Assembly (NCBI GenBank): GCA_964599885.1
Contig: CAZRHH010000082.1
Coordinates: 1 to 13,527 of the forward strand
Reading direction: 5' to 3'
Length of the DNA: 13,527 bases
From: CAZRHH01 sp964599885
GTDB lineage: Bacteria > Chloroflexota > Dehalococcoidia > DSTF01 > JACRBR01
A program made the position numbers and the translations under genes. Positions 7,293-13,527 of this stretch are shown here, piece by piece; the stretch's first letter is position 1; the number at the start of each line of letters is the position of its first letter. Under the pieces are notes generated by a model. The model made no database searches. It was given only the letters and a program-made list of their open reading frames with translations, and was not told the DNA's origin.

Positions 7293-7321
7293 CGAAATCG
7301 GCGCATTTGGCGCCGATTTCG
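7293..7321. terminator. Strong hairpin terminator between tRNA and integrase
   Basis: A perfect 12-bp stem, CGAAATCGGCGC (7293-7304) with GCGCCGATTTCG (7310-7321), encloses the loop ATTTG; CTTT follows. It can end tRNA transcription from the left. The minus-strand reading has a weaker T tract, but the hairpin could also stop transcripts running out of the integrase gene. Confidence 0.75.
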
Positions 7322-7337
7322 CTTTGTGCCGGGCGTT

Positions 7338-7359
7338 TGACAGCAACGCTGACAGCAAC
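7338..7359. repeat. Paired 10-bp direct repeat, possible integrase arm-type sites
   Basis: TGACAGCAAC occurs at 7338-7347 and 7350-7359, a 12-base period, between the tRNA-end terminator and the integrase stop codon (7372-7374). Short direct repeats at this place are typical binding sites for the integrase N-terminal domain; the role is inferred from position. Confidence 0.5.
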
Positions 7360-7371
7360 CGCTGTGGACGG

Positions 7372-8502
7372 TTATGGACGATCGCCTGCGGCGAGGATCG
7401 CGTCGAAGGCTTGGACGGCCTCGCGCTGCATGGTCGGCGTGACGTGGCTGTAAAGGTCGAGCGTGGTTGTAATCTTCGAATGGCCAAGCATCTCGGAGAC
7501 GATCTTCGGATGTACGCCTTGCCCCAGCAATAGGGTGGCGGAGGTGTGCCTGAGATCGTGGAATCGTATGCGCGGCAACCCCGCCCTCTTCAGCAGCGGC
7601 TCGAACGATCGGCGTAGCAGATTGCCGGCGGCGATAGGTCGGCCAACCTCGTTGGCAAAGACGAGGTCATTATCCTCCCAGTTTGCGCCGATGCGGAGTC
7701 GCTCCGCGGCCTGCCCGACACGGTGCCGGCGCAGCGCCTCAATCGGCCTCTGCGACAGCATCACGTGTCGTCTTGACCCCGCCGTCTTCGGCTCAGCGAT
7801 GTGGAGTCCGACGCCCTTGAGCGCCTGCATCGAGCCGCGGATCTGCACCATCCCGTGGTCGAGATCAACATCGCGCCAGCGCAGGCCGAGAATCTCGCCC
7901 TGCCGCATCCCGGTCGTCACGGCCAACACGTAGAGCGCTTCGAGCCGCGAGCCGGCGGCAGCGGTCAGCAACGCACGCGCTTCGTCAGACGTCAGCGTCG
8001 TTACGGCGCGCGGCGCGGCGCGGGGCGGGTCGACGAAGTCCGCCACATTTCGTGAGGCGACGCCCCATTTGACCGCGGACGACAAAGCCTTGTGGATCAC
8101 CGCGTGCAGATGATTGACGGTGGTCGGAGAAAGCTCCTGAAGCTTGACGGTATAGAGCCGCTGCAATCGCTGGGGAGTGAGTGACGCGATCGTACTCGAC
8201 CCGATGTCCGGTATCACGTGGAGCCGCACTAACTCCTCGTAGCGGACGTGTGTGCGCGGGCGCAGGGACGGCTGGACGGCGACAAGCCACGCCGTGAAGA
8301 ACTTCCGCACCGACTGCCGCGGACTCGTGACAAGAATTCCCTTATCGCGATCACTTAGGGCAGCAACGAGTTGTGCGGCGACCTCCGGCCGCGTCTTCCC
8401 AAGAAAATGCCGGCGTTTACCGAGCCCCACACTGATCGACGCGCACCAGCGGCCGTCCTTGCGCTTGTGGATTGAGCCTTCGCCATTCGCGTTCTTTGAC
8501 AC
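7372..8502 (-). CDS. int: Tyrosine recombinase (phage-type integrase)
   Basis: The 376-residue product has a full catalytic set: Arg200 in TTGMRQGE, Lys239 in EPKTAGSRR, His315-x-x-Arg318 in FHDLRHT, His341 in MLGHS and nucleophile Tyr351 in DLYSH. Residues ~8-50 (GSIHKRKDGRWCASISVG) form the AP2-like arm-binding domain and ~60-155 the SAM-like core-binding domain. It cuts and joins DNA to insert and excise the element, here most likely at the adjacent tRNA. The GTG start at 8502 overlaps the TAG of the upstream gene by one base (TAGTG), with GGAGGT four bases ahead, so the two are translationally coupled. Length and domains are normal for the family, and no damage is visible. Confidence 0.96.
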   Translation of the reverse strand: MSKNANGEGSIHKRKDGRWCASISVGLGKRRHFLGKTRPEVAAQLVAALSDRDKGILVTSPRQSVRKFFTAWLVAVQPSLRPRTHVRYEELVRLHVIPDIGSSTIASLTPQRLQRLYTVKLQELSPTTVNHLHAVIHKALSSAVKWGVASRNVADFVDPPRAAPRAVTTLTSDEARALLTAAAGSRLEALYVLAVTTGMRQGEILGLRWRDVDLDHGMVQIRGSMQALKGVGLHIAEPKTAGSRRHVMLSQRPIEALRRHRVGQAAERLRIGANWEDNDLVFANEVGRPIAAGNLLRRSFEPLLKRAGLPRIRFHDLRHTSATLLLGQGVHPKIVSEMLGHSKITTTLDLYSHVTPTMQREAVQAFDAILAAGDRP

Positions 8503-9638
8503 TAGACCTCCACGTGCCCCGACATCCGCGATTGCTTTCGCTCACGCGCATTCCTATTGCGGACGCGGGCGCCGCATAGTTTTCCACAGTACCTTTGGTC
8601 CGATCTACCCGGCGAAAACGCAATGCCGCATCCCGCGCATTCTCGATCGCCAGATATCGACAGAAGATCGTTGAAGAATCCAAGCCACAACCCCACCAAC
8701 GGAGTCTTGAATCGCGTTCCGGCTCTTATCCAATAGGCTCTGAATGTGCCTTTCCGCGCGCGTGGCCAACGCTCGGCGATTAGGAAGGCCGCAACCTGCG
8801 TTTCCGCCAGATGCGCGTCGATGAGATGGGAGAGTCGGATAGTACTCACGTCGACCACTAGGTCCAGCCGCGATCCAACCGGGAGCTCGTGTTCATCCCA
8901 AAGGACGGGAACCTTCCCCCTTTCGATCCCCCACAGTCTGTCCAACGCCGCCCGATTATTGCCAACACGCACCCGCGTTATCGCATCGAAAAGCGCGGCC
9001 GCGCGTCGCAGCACGAGCGCCTCTCTGAGAATCCAGACGACACTGTTGATGTATCGATTTTGCGCGTTTCGTGGGATTAGGCAGTAGGAGCTTGAGACCC
9101 GCCAACTGCAAGGCTCAAGTCGGCCGATCGCCACCTCGACATCCTCCGGAAAGCAGTCGTGCTCCGTGTCACCCCAGTTGAGGAGTCCATACCGAGCGGT
9201 GAAGTCTCTCACGGCGTCGAGTGTGGCGGGGTCTGGCGCTAGGCATGCGGCAAGGCTCTCAGCGCCGAGGCGCTCCTGGTCCGGCAAGCGTCGTGCAAGT
9301 TCTAAAAGGGCTGTGTAGGGCGGTACATCGAACGGTCCCCTGTCAGCCGGGCAATACTCCGCGCTTTGGTCCGGAACGACAAAGAATTCGACGAGCGGAG
9401 GTGATGGCGTGAGTCCCTTCCAATCCACCTCCATACCTTCTTTCCACGCGTCGATGTCCCAGAAGAAGCTGTCCCATCCCTGGTCATCGATCTGCAGGAT
9501 TTCCGCCCGACCCTCCTTTAGGGATACACCGGCCATCTCGGGCAATTGGCGTCGTCGCGGTCGAGCGGGTAACCCCGCAGGGGCACCTGCGGGGAGCAGT
9601 ACATTCGCTATCGATACGGTTTGCCCTTCTTTAGTCAT
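8502..9638 (-). CDS. Unknown protein with C-terminal CGNR-like zinc finger, coupled to the integrase
   Basis: I do not recognise the first ~330 of 378 residues. The C-terminus has a clear C-x2-C-x13-C-x3-C finger (Cys334, Cys337, Cys351, Cys355) in a CAGCGIAFSPGRSDQRYCGK context, followed by CGAR and an Arg-rich basic tail. This resembles the CGNR finger of putative stress-related transcription factors, with CGAR for CGNR, and suggests nucleic-acid binding. The body is a mixed alpha/beta globular region without membrane segments; it contains several acidic Trp-rich patches near the start (DDQGWDSFFWDIDAW). Such fingers also sit in abortive-infection-like and phage proteins, so regulator and accessory defence roles are both open. 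ATG 9638 is the only upstream start, though no ribosome-binding site precedes it. The stop runs into the integrase start as TAGTG. Confidence 0.7.
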   Translation of the reverse strand: MTKEGQTVSIANVLLPAGAPAGLPARPRRRQLPEMAGVSLKEGRAEILQIDDQGWDSFFWDIDAWKEGMEVDWKGLTPSPPLVEFFVVPDQSAEYCPADRGPFDVPPYTALLELARRLPDQERLGAESLAACLAPDPATLDAVRDFTARYGLLNWGDTEHDCFPEDVEVAIGRLEPCSWRVSSSYCLIPRNAQNRYINSVVWILREALVLRRAAALFDAITRVRVGNNRAALDRLWGIERGKVPVLWDEHELPVGSRLDLVVDVSTIRLSHLIDAHLAETQVAAFLIAERWPRARKGTFRAYWIRAGTRFKTPLVGLWLGFFNDLLSISGDRECAGCGIAFSPGRSDQRYCGKLCGARVRNRNARERKQSRMSGHVEV

Positions 9639-9676
9639 AGTAGATTACGCTTTCGATGCGGTTTTATGCGTTGATT

Positions 9677-9742
9677 CGTAGTTGTCTTGTTGCGTTTCGT
9701 CCGTAGTGTGCCGCCATACTACGCTAGTGATCCGCAGTTGTC
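9677..9742. promoter_or_regulatory. Divergent control region with repeated CGTAGT half-sites (putative operators)
   Basis: In the gap between the leftward zinc-finger/integrase unit and the rightward replication operon, CGTAGTTGTC (9677-9686) and CGCAGTTGTC (9733-9742) are direct copies with one difference. Between them, CGTAGTGTG (9702-9710) and CATACTACG (9715-9723) form an imperfect 9-bp inverted repeat around CCGC. Such an arrangement is common for repressor or excisionase sites in phage-like elements. I see no consensus-grade promoter, though CATACT (9715-9720) is a possible -10. Confidence 0.45.
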
Positions 9743-9773
9743 CACCTCCGCTTTTGCGTGGGAGTTGATGTCG

Positions 9774-9977
9774 ATGTGTGACGCCCTGCTCATGAACGTC
9801 ACGGATGCCGCGCGAAAGCTGGGGCTCGGGCGATCCATTACCTACGAGCTCATCCGCGCCGGCCAACTGCGATCCGTGAAGATCGGTGGCGCGCGACGCG
9901 TCCTCGTATCTGACCTGGCTGACTTCGTTAGCCGACTCGAGTCGGATCCCGAGGGAGCGGTGGTCGAGCTTGAATGA
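9774..9977 (+). CDS. Small excisionase-like helix-turn-helix protein
   Basis: The 67-residue product contains the excisionase/MerR-type winged-helix pattern (HTH_17-like): NVTDAARKLGLGRSITYELI (residues 8-27), then RAGQLRSVKIGGARRVLVSDLADFVSRL with the basic wing. Proteins of this type bind short DNA sites and act as recombination directionality factors or repressors in integrated elements; both roles fit its place between the divergent control region and the replication gene. ATG 9774 is chosen for spacing nine bases from GGGAG (9760-9764); ATG 9768 is nearly as good and adds two residues. An open frame from TTG 9687 lacks a ribosome-binding site. The stop overlaps the TTG start of the next gene by eight bases, suggesting coupled translation. 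Confidence 0.85.
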   Translation: MCDALLMNVTDAARKLGLGRSITYELIRAGQLRSVKIGGARRVLVSDLADFVSRLESDPEGAVVELE

Positions 9978-11808
9978 GCTGCTCGAAGCGGCCCTAGAGC
10001 GCGCCCGAGCGGGCGCTCACGTTCTTCCGTTGTGGTGGACAGATGCGGATGGGACGTGCGCGTGCCCGAAGCGATCCAACTGCGAGCACCCCGGAAAGCA
10101 CCCGCGCACGAAGCACGGGCTAAATGATGCGTCCGGCGACCCCAACACGATTCAGCAATGGTGGCGGCGCTCGCCAAGAGCCAACCTCGGCATCCGTGCC
10201 GACGACCAGCCGCGCATCGACATCGACTTGGTCGAGGTGGCGGACGCCCTACTTGCGGATTCGGAGCTGGTTGTGTTGACCGAGGTCATCCGCACGCAAC
10301 GCGGCGGTCTCCACATTACGTTCAACTCGGCTGGAATTCGAACGTCGACGCTCAAACTCGCTGACGGCCGCGCCCTCGGCGATCTCAAGGCGGTGGGAGG
10401 CTACGTCGTTGCCCCCCCGAGCCGCGTCGGCCAACGCCGCTACCAGCTCCTCAGTCCCGCCCACATCAAACCACTCACCGTTGCAGACCCGGTCGAGTGG
10501 CTCCGTAGTCGGCTGGCGGCGTGCGGCTACGACCTGGCCGTTGGGCGGGAGGAACCGGCGTACCGCGACGCAACCGCCACCGTCGGCGTCGGAGGACGCC
10601 ATCAAGCGGTCACGAGTCACGCCGGATTGTTTTGGGTCGAGGGCATCGCGCCCGACGCGTTCGCCGCGGCCGTGCACGCCGTCAACGAGGCCATCTGTTC
10701 ACCGCCGTTGACGCGAACCGAAGTCGATGACATCGTGCGTTACTTCATCGCGCGCGCGGCGCCGCGTGTTAGCGCTGCCAACGCCGACTCCGCGCCACCA
10801 CAACGCAGCACGGCGATTCAGAGCCTCGACGATTGGCTCGACGGCGAGGACCCGCCGCTCGACGTCGTGCTGGGAGATGGCAAGGACGGCGCGATCCTTC
10901 CGATCGACGGAAAAGGACTCATCGCCGGCGGCACCGGCATCGGCAAGACAAACCTGTTGTTGCGGCTGGGTCGATCGCTATGCGAAGGCACGCCCTTCCT
11001 CGGACGCTTCCCCGTACCGGAGCCGCGGACCGTCCTGCACGTGGCGTTGGAAGGGTCGCGCCGTGGCCTGCGGCGCCGGCTGAGGAAGGTCTGGGCGGAC
11101 GCACCACCAGAGGCGCGCAGCCGGTACTTCCTCGTCTTCATGCAGTTGAACCTCGGAACGCCGGAGGACGTCATCGAACTGGAGCGGCTGATCTTGAAGG
11201 CGCGGGCGGCGGTCGTGATCCTCGATCCATTGCGCAACGCCCACACGTGGGACGAGAACGACTCGCGGGATACAGCACTGCTAACTTCCACGGTCGACGG
11301 GATCATTGCACGCTACAACTGCGCCATCATCGCCGCCCACCACGATCGGAAGAAGCCGCCTCTCACCAAACGCGACAGCGGCACGGACCGCATCCGCGGC
11401 TCGACAGCGCTCGCCGGCTGGTTGAGCTTCTGCCTCAGCGTCGAGAAGGACAAGACGCCCGACACGCTCATCGCAGAGTGGACGAAGGTGCGGGATGCCG
11501 AGGAAGGTCTGACCGAACTCACGCTCACCTTCGATCGCGAGACGCTGGACTTCGACGCTACGGAACGCACGGCCGTCAGCAAGGTCAGCGACGACGACGT
11601 CCTGACGCCGGTGTTCCACGCTGGGCAAGACGGCATGCGCGGTTCAGTGCTCGTAGAGCGCGTGCGGCTGGCAACGGGTGCCGGCGAACGCACGGTGAAG
11701 GACCGCATCCGCGAGCTGGCGAAGTCAGGTCAGTTGATCGAGTTCATCGCCGACGAGGATCGCGCGAAGCGGGCGAAGTCGTACCGACTGCCCGAGGTGG
11801 AAGAGTGA
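9970..11808 (+). CDS. Replication protein: primase-polymerase fused to RepA-like hexameric helicase
   Basis: The 612-residue product joins an N-terminal bifunctional primase-polymerase domain to an AAA_25/RepA-like helicase. The first has a CACPKRSNCEHPGKHP metal-binding-like stretch (residues 30-45), acidic DID (84-86), RGGLHITF with His115, and DLKAVGGYVVAPPS (138-151), the usual prim-pol order. The second has Walker A GGTGIGKT (320-327), Walker B VVILD (415-419) and AAHHDRK (~456-462). A short C-terminal winged-helix-like tail (~550-605) follows. It would prime and unwind DNA so the excised element can replicate. TTG 9970 is chosen because GGTGG lies six bases upstream and the frame before it is covered by the HTH gene. 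The TGA overlaps the next ATG (TGATG). A single protein with both activities is typical of integrative elements and satellites. Confidence 0.93.
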   Translation: MNELLEAALERARAGAHVLPLWWTDADGTCACPKRSNCEHPGKHPRTKHGLNDASGDPNTIQQWWRRSPRANLGIRADDQPRIDIDLVEVADALLADSELVVLTEVIRTQRGGLHITFNSAGIRTSTLKLADGRALGDLKAVGGYVVAPPSRVGQRRYQLLSPAHIKPLTVADPVEWLRSRLAACGYDLAVGREEPAYRDATATVGVGGRHQAVTSHAGLFWVEGIAPDAFAAAVHAVNEAICSPPLTRTEVDDIVRYFIARAAPRVSAANADSAPPQRSTAIQSLDDWLDGEDPPLDVVLGDGKDGAILPIDGKGLIAGGTGIGKTNLLLRLGRSLCEGTPFLGRFPVPEPRTVLHVALEGSRRGLRRRLRKVWADAPPEARSRYFLVFMQLNLGTPEDVIELERLILKARAAVVILDPLRNAHTWDENDSRDTALLTSTVDGIIARYNCAIIAAHHDRKKPPLTKRDSGTDRIRGSTALAGWLSFCLSVEKDKTPDTLIAEWTKVRDAEEGLTELTLTFDRETLDFDATERTAVSKVSDDDVLTPVFHAGQDGMRGSVLVERVRLATGAGERTVKDRIRELAKSGQLIEFIADEDRAKRAKSYRLPEVEE

Positions 11809-11990
11809 TGTCGGTTGGCAACGTGAAAGTTGCCTACCAGTTGCCAAGCGACGGTTCGAAGCTCGCTTGGCGGTTGGCAACAGGTCCCCTAAAGGGTAGC
11901 GGCTGCCAAGCGCGCCGCCGCCCACCCACTTGGCAGCGCGCCGGTTGCCTGGCGGTTGCCAACCGACCGAACACCATGACCGAATCGTGA
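11808..11990 (+). CDS. Possible 60-residue coupled ORF inside the repeat cluster
   Basis: ATG 11808 overlaps the replication gene's stop as TGATG, with AGGTGG seven bases upstream, and the frame runs to TGA 11988-11990 just before the methylase ribosome-binding site. The peptide is basic and repetitive (VAYQLP, LAWRLATG, CLAVANRP), because the frame crosses a cluster of TTGGCAA/TTGCCAA repeats. Start context favours a gene, but the repeats give it little coding signature. It may be non-coding DNA with an accidental frame. Confidence 0.35.
   Translation: MSVGNVKVAYQLPSDGSKLAWRLATGPLKGSGCQARRRPPTWQRAGCLAVANRPNTMTES
11813..11964. repeat. Cluster of GGTTGGCAAC-type repeats, possible origin or operator array
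   Basis: A near-palindrome of the form GGTTG-S-CAACC recurs in both orientations: GGTTGGCAAC at 11813-11822 and 11872-11881 (identical), GGTTGCCAACC at 11954-11964, and degenerate copies AGTTGCCAAGC (11839-11849), CGCTTGGC (11864-11871), GCTGCCAAGC (11902-11911), CTTGGCAGC (11929-11937) and GGTTGCC (11943-11949). About eight matches within 152 bases is far above chance for a 10-mer-like motif. Position right after the replication gene fits iterons or an operator for the next gene. Confidence 0.6.
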
Positions 11991-12003
11991 TGGAGAGACG
12001 CTT

Positions 12004-13251
12004 ATGACGAAGACGAAGACCAGCACCGAGCCTCTTCAGATCGAGCACGTCGCGATCGACGAGCTGAAGCCCGACCCGGCCAACCCGCGGCGGATCTCCG
12101 ACGCCGAACTCGAATCGCTGACGCGCAGTTTGCGCGAGTACGGTTTCGTACAACCCGTGCTCGCGCGGCGCGAGGACAATACCGTCATCGGTGGCCACCA
12201 GCGGTTGCTCGCCGCGCGACGGCTCGGCATGGAGACGGTGCCGGTGACGTTTCTCGACGTGACGATCGAGCAGGCGCGCGTCCTCAACCTCGCGCTCAAC
12301 AAGATCAGCGGCTCGTGGGATCAGGAGCTGCTCGCCCGACTGGTGGCTGACCTCGCCGGCGTCGCCGATCTCGACATCACACTCTCGGGTTTCGACGCTG
12401 GCGAGCTTGATCAGTTACTTAAGTCGCTGGACGTGCGCGAAAAGCGCGACAAGATCGAGGCGTTCGATGTCGACGCGGCCCTGGAGGCCGCACGTGCCGC
12501 CACACGCGCCCAACCGGGCGACGTCTGGGCGATGGGCGACCACCGGCTGCTGATCGGCGACGCCGGCGACACGGCGACGATGACGCGCCTGCTCGACGGC
12601 AAGCGGGCGGCGATGTGCTTCACCGACCCGCCCTACAACGTCGCTTACGGCGATCACGGCGGCCAGCAGCAGGGACAGCGCAAGCGGCTCATCCAGAACG
12701 ACGCGATGCCGCACGATCAGTTCGAGACGTTCTGCCGCGGCTGGTCGCGCAACCTGCTGCAGCACGTCGACGGCGCGATCTATTGCTGCATGTCGAGCAA
12801 GGAGTTGCCGCTCGTCTCGCGCGTGTTCGAGGAGGAAGGCGGTCACTGGAGCGACACGATCATCTGGCGTAAGGATCGGTTCACACTCGGCCGCGCGGAT
12901 TACCAGCGGCAGTACGAGCCGATCTGGTTCGGTTGGCGGGAGGGCGCGAAGCACCAGTGGCACGGCGGCCGCAACCAGGGCGACGTGTGGGACGTGGACC
13001 GTCCGACCGACAGCGAAGCGCACCCGACGATGAAGCCGCTCGCCCTGGTCGAGCGGGCGATCGAGAACTCGTCCTCCGCCAACGACGTCGTGCTCGATCT
13101 GTTTCTCGGTTCCGGCTCGACGCTGATCGCGGCGGAGCGCACCGGTCGCGTCTGCTACGGCACGGAACTCGACCCGCACTATGGCAGCGTCGTGTTGGCC
13201 CGCTTCGAATCGTTCACCGGAAAGGTCGCGGAATGCCTCAGCCGTTCGTGA
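12004..13251 (+). CDS. ParB-like nuclease/partition domain fused to beta-class DNA adenine or cytosine-N4 methyltransferase
   Basis: Residues ~10-105 form a ParB/Srx-type domain (ELKPDPANPRRISD, then VIGGHQRLLAARRLG). Residues ~175-415 are a DNA methyltransferase with catalytic motif DPPY at 208-211 and AdoMet-binding motif DLFLGSGS at 365-372. Motif IV before motif I defines the beta class, which adds methyl groups to adenine N6 or cytosine N4; the target is not predictable. The 415-residue fusion is common in phages and integrated elements, usually without a partner restriction enzyme, and is thought to protect element DNA from host restriction or to influence transcription. GGAGAG (11992-11997) lies six bases before the ATG. 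No restriction gene is adjacent in the visible part. Confidence 0.93.
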   Translation: MTKTKTSTEPLQIEHVAIDELKPDPANPRRISDAELESLTRSLREYGFVQPVLARREDNTVIGGHQRLLAARRLGMETVPVTFLDVTIEQARVLNLALNKISGSWDQELLARLVADLAGVADLDITLSGFDAGELDQLLKSLDVREKRDKIEAFDVDAALEAARAATRAQPGDVWAMGDHRLLIGDAGDTATMTRLLDGKRAAMCFTDPPYNVAYGDHGGQQQGQRKRLIQNDAMPHDQFETFCRGWSRNLLQHVDGAIYCCMSSKELPLVSRVFEEEGGHWSDTIIWRKDRFTLGRADYQRQYEPIWFGWREGAKHQWHGGRNQGDVWDVDRPTDSEAHPTMKPLALVERAIENSSSANDVVLDLFLGSGSTLIAAERTGRVCYGTELDPHYGSVVLARFESFTGKVAECLSRS

Positions 13252-13433
13252 TCACGAAAGACGCACGCGGCGCGCAGATGCACGTCCGCCGGCGCGACGA
13301 CGGCGCCTGCGTCGGCTGCATCGAGGTAGGGCTGTTCGCGATCGTGCGGGCGGTGATTGAGGAACAGTTGGTGGCCTCGGTTGGAGGGAGCACACCAACC
13401 GAGGTCGCCAGAGAGGCGATCGTAGCACGATGA
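13233..13433 (+). CDS. Small unknown protein, 66 residues
   Basis: ATG 13233 overlaps the end of the methylase gene by 19 bases, with AAAGG about seven bases upstream, and the frame ends at TGA 13431-13433. The product starts PQPFVITKDARGAQMHVRRR and contains CVGC (C-x2-C). The stop overlaps the next possible start as ATGA. Tight overlap on both sides supports a real operon member. I recognise no family. The coding sequence holds a 10-bp inverted repeat at 13375-13404. Confidence 0.6.
   Translation: MPQPFVITKDARGAQMHVRRRDDGACVGCIEVGLFAIVRAVIEEQLVASVGGSTPTEVAREAIVAR
13375..13404. repeat. Perfect 10-bp inverted repeat inside the small gene
   Basis: CCTCGGTTGG (13375-13384) and CCAACCGAGG (13395-13404) can pair around a 10-base loop, extendable by a G-U and a G-C pair. 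There is no T run after it, so it is not a classic terminator. Its GGTTGG/CCAACC core echoes the repeat cluster at 11813-11964. Confidence 0.55.
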
Positions 13434-13527
13434 AGATGGTCTACGCGCTCGCTCCGTCGTCAAGTACGAGAGATGTGATTGTTAACCAAACGACACACCC
13501 GTTGACTTCGTTCGGCACCGGAGTGAT
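13430..13527 (+). CDS. Reading frame cut by the right edge
   Basis: ATG 13430 overlaps the previous stop (ATGA) and the frame stays open for 32 codons to the window end. The peptide begins MKMVYALAPSSSTRDVIVNQ. It is too short to assign. A second ATG at 13436 is also possible, and the nearest purine-rich sequence is 14 bases upstream of 13430, so the start is uncertain. Confidence 0.4.
   Translation, partial: MKMVYALAPSSSTRDVIVNQTTHPLTSFGTGV

Larger units (their letters stand above)
7241..13527. mobile_element. Left portion of an integrated element (integrase to methylase), right end outside the window
   Basis: The segment starts in the tRNA 3' end and carries, in order, tyrosine integrase, zinc-finger protein, divergent control region, excisionase-like HTH, prim-pol/helicase replication protein, repeat cluster, ParB/methyltransferase, small unknown gene and a cut reading frame. 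Int plus Xis plus a prim-pol replication protein is the core of actinomycete-type integrative elements (AICEs) and of several phage satellites. No capsid, terminase, portal, conjugation or resistance gene is seen, so prophage, satellite and integrative plasmid all remain possible. The right attachment site is not present in the window. Confidence 0.75.

Noticed and set aside
9886..9969. GTG 9886 as the start of the replication protein
   Set aside because: It would put 28 residues inside the HTH gene without a ribosome-binding site; TTG 9970 has one and prim-pol homology starts soon after.
10833..11807. Long plus-strand frame leading into the 60-residue ORF
   Set aside because: This part lies in another frame under the helicase domain and is Arg-rich shadow; only the segment from ATG 11808 is considered.
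11813..11964. CRISPR array
   Set aside because: Repeat copies are short, irregularly spaced and in both orientations, with no constant spacer length.
12415..13179. 254-codon minus-strand frame
   Set aside because: Antisense to the methylase gene, whose DPPY and FLGSGS motifs fix the true strand.
7282..13527. Second copy of the tRNA 3' end (other attachment site)
   Set aside because: Looked for GGTTCGAATCCCGC and CCCTGGGACCA downstream and saw none, so the element is not closed in this window.

Overview
The window is GC-rich bacterial DNA that falls into two parts. Bases 1 to about 7200 look like chromosome. From the tRNA at 7205 to the right edge it looks like the left end of an integrated mobile element. 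Dense genes, strong GGAGG-type ribosome binding sites, GTG and TTG starts, an F420/FMN luciferase-type oxidoreductase and a bacterial flippase-like membrane protein fit a high-GC bacterium. Chloroflexota or a neighbouring lineage is my guess, but the sequence alone does not settle it.

Chromosomal part, left to right: the 3' end of an SbcC/Rad50-type ATPase (1-978) with a likely terminator; a 317-base gap; a membrane-anchored protein of unknown function that is more AT-rich than its neighbours (1296-2456); a convergent alpha/beta hydrolase on the minus strand (2435-3211); an unknown 179-residue protein (3477-4016); an intergenic CACAGAG-type repeat (4029-4060); a flippase-like membrane protein on the minus strand (4073-5089); a divergent small integral membrane protein (5284-5835); and a luciferase-fold oxidoreductase (5946-7145). 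These genes face different ways and do not form one pathway.

Element part: a tRNA with a GUA anticodon (Tyr) at 7205-7281, with its own promoter, is followed by a strong hairpin terminator, a pair of 10-base direct repeats that could be integrase arm sites, and a tyrosine recombinase pointing back at the tRNA. This is the standard arrangement of an element integrated into a tRNA 3' end. The integrase is translationally coupled (TAGTG) to an upstream gene for an unknown protein with a C-terminal CGNR-like zinc finger. From a divergent control region carrying repeated CGTAGT half-sites, a rightward operon runs: small excisionase-like HTH protein, primase-polymerase/RepA-like helicase fusion, a short coupled ORF lying in a cluster of GGTTGGCAAC-type repeats (possible origin or operator), ParB-domain/DNA methyltransferase fusion, a 66-residue unknown protein, and a reading frame cut by the right edge. 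Integrase, Xis-like HTH and prim-pol replication protein resemble the core of a self-replicating integrative element or phage satellite. No structural, conjugation or cargo genes are visible, so the type cannot be fixed.

The most unusual points are the tRNA-Tyr itself, which has a short variable loop and a C1:G72 pair (the archaeal/eukaryotic pattern, not the usual bacterial one); the repeat cluster at 11813-11964; and the uncharacterised zinc-finger gene coupled to the integrase.
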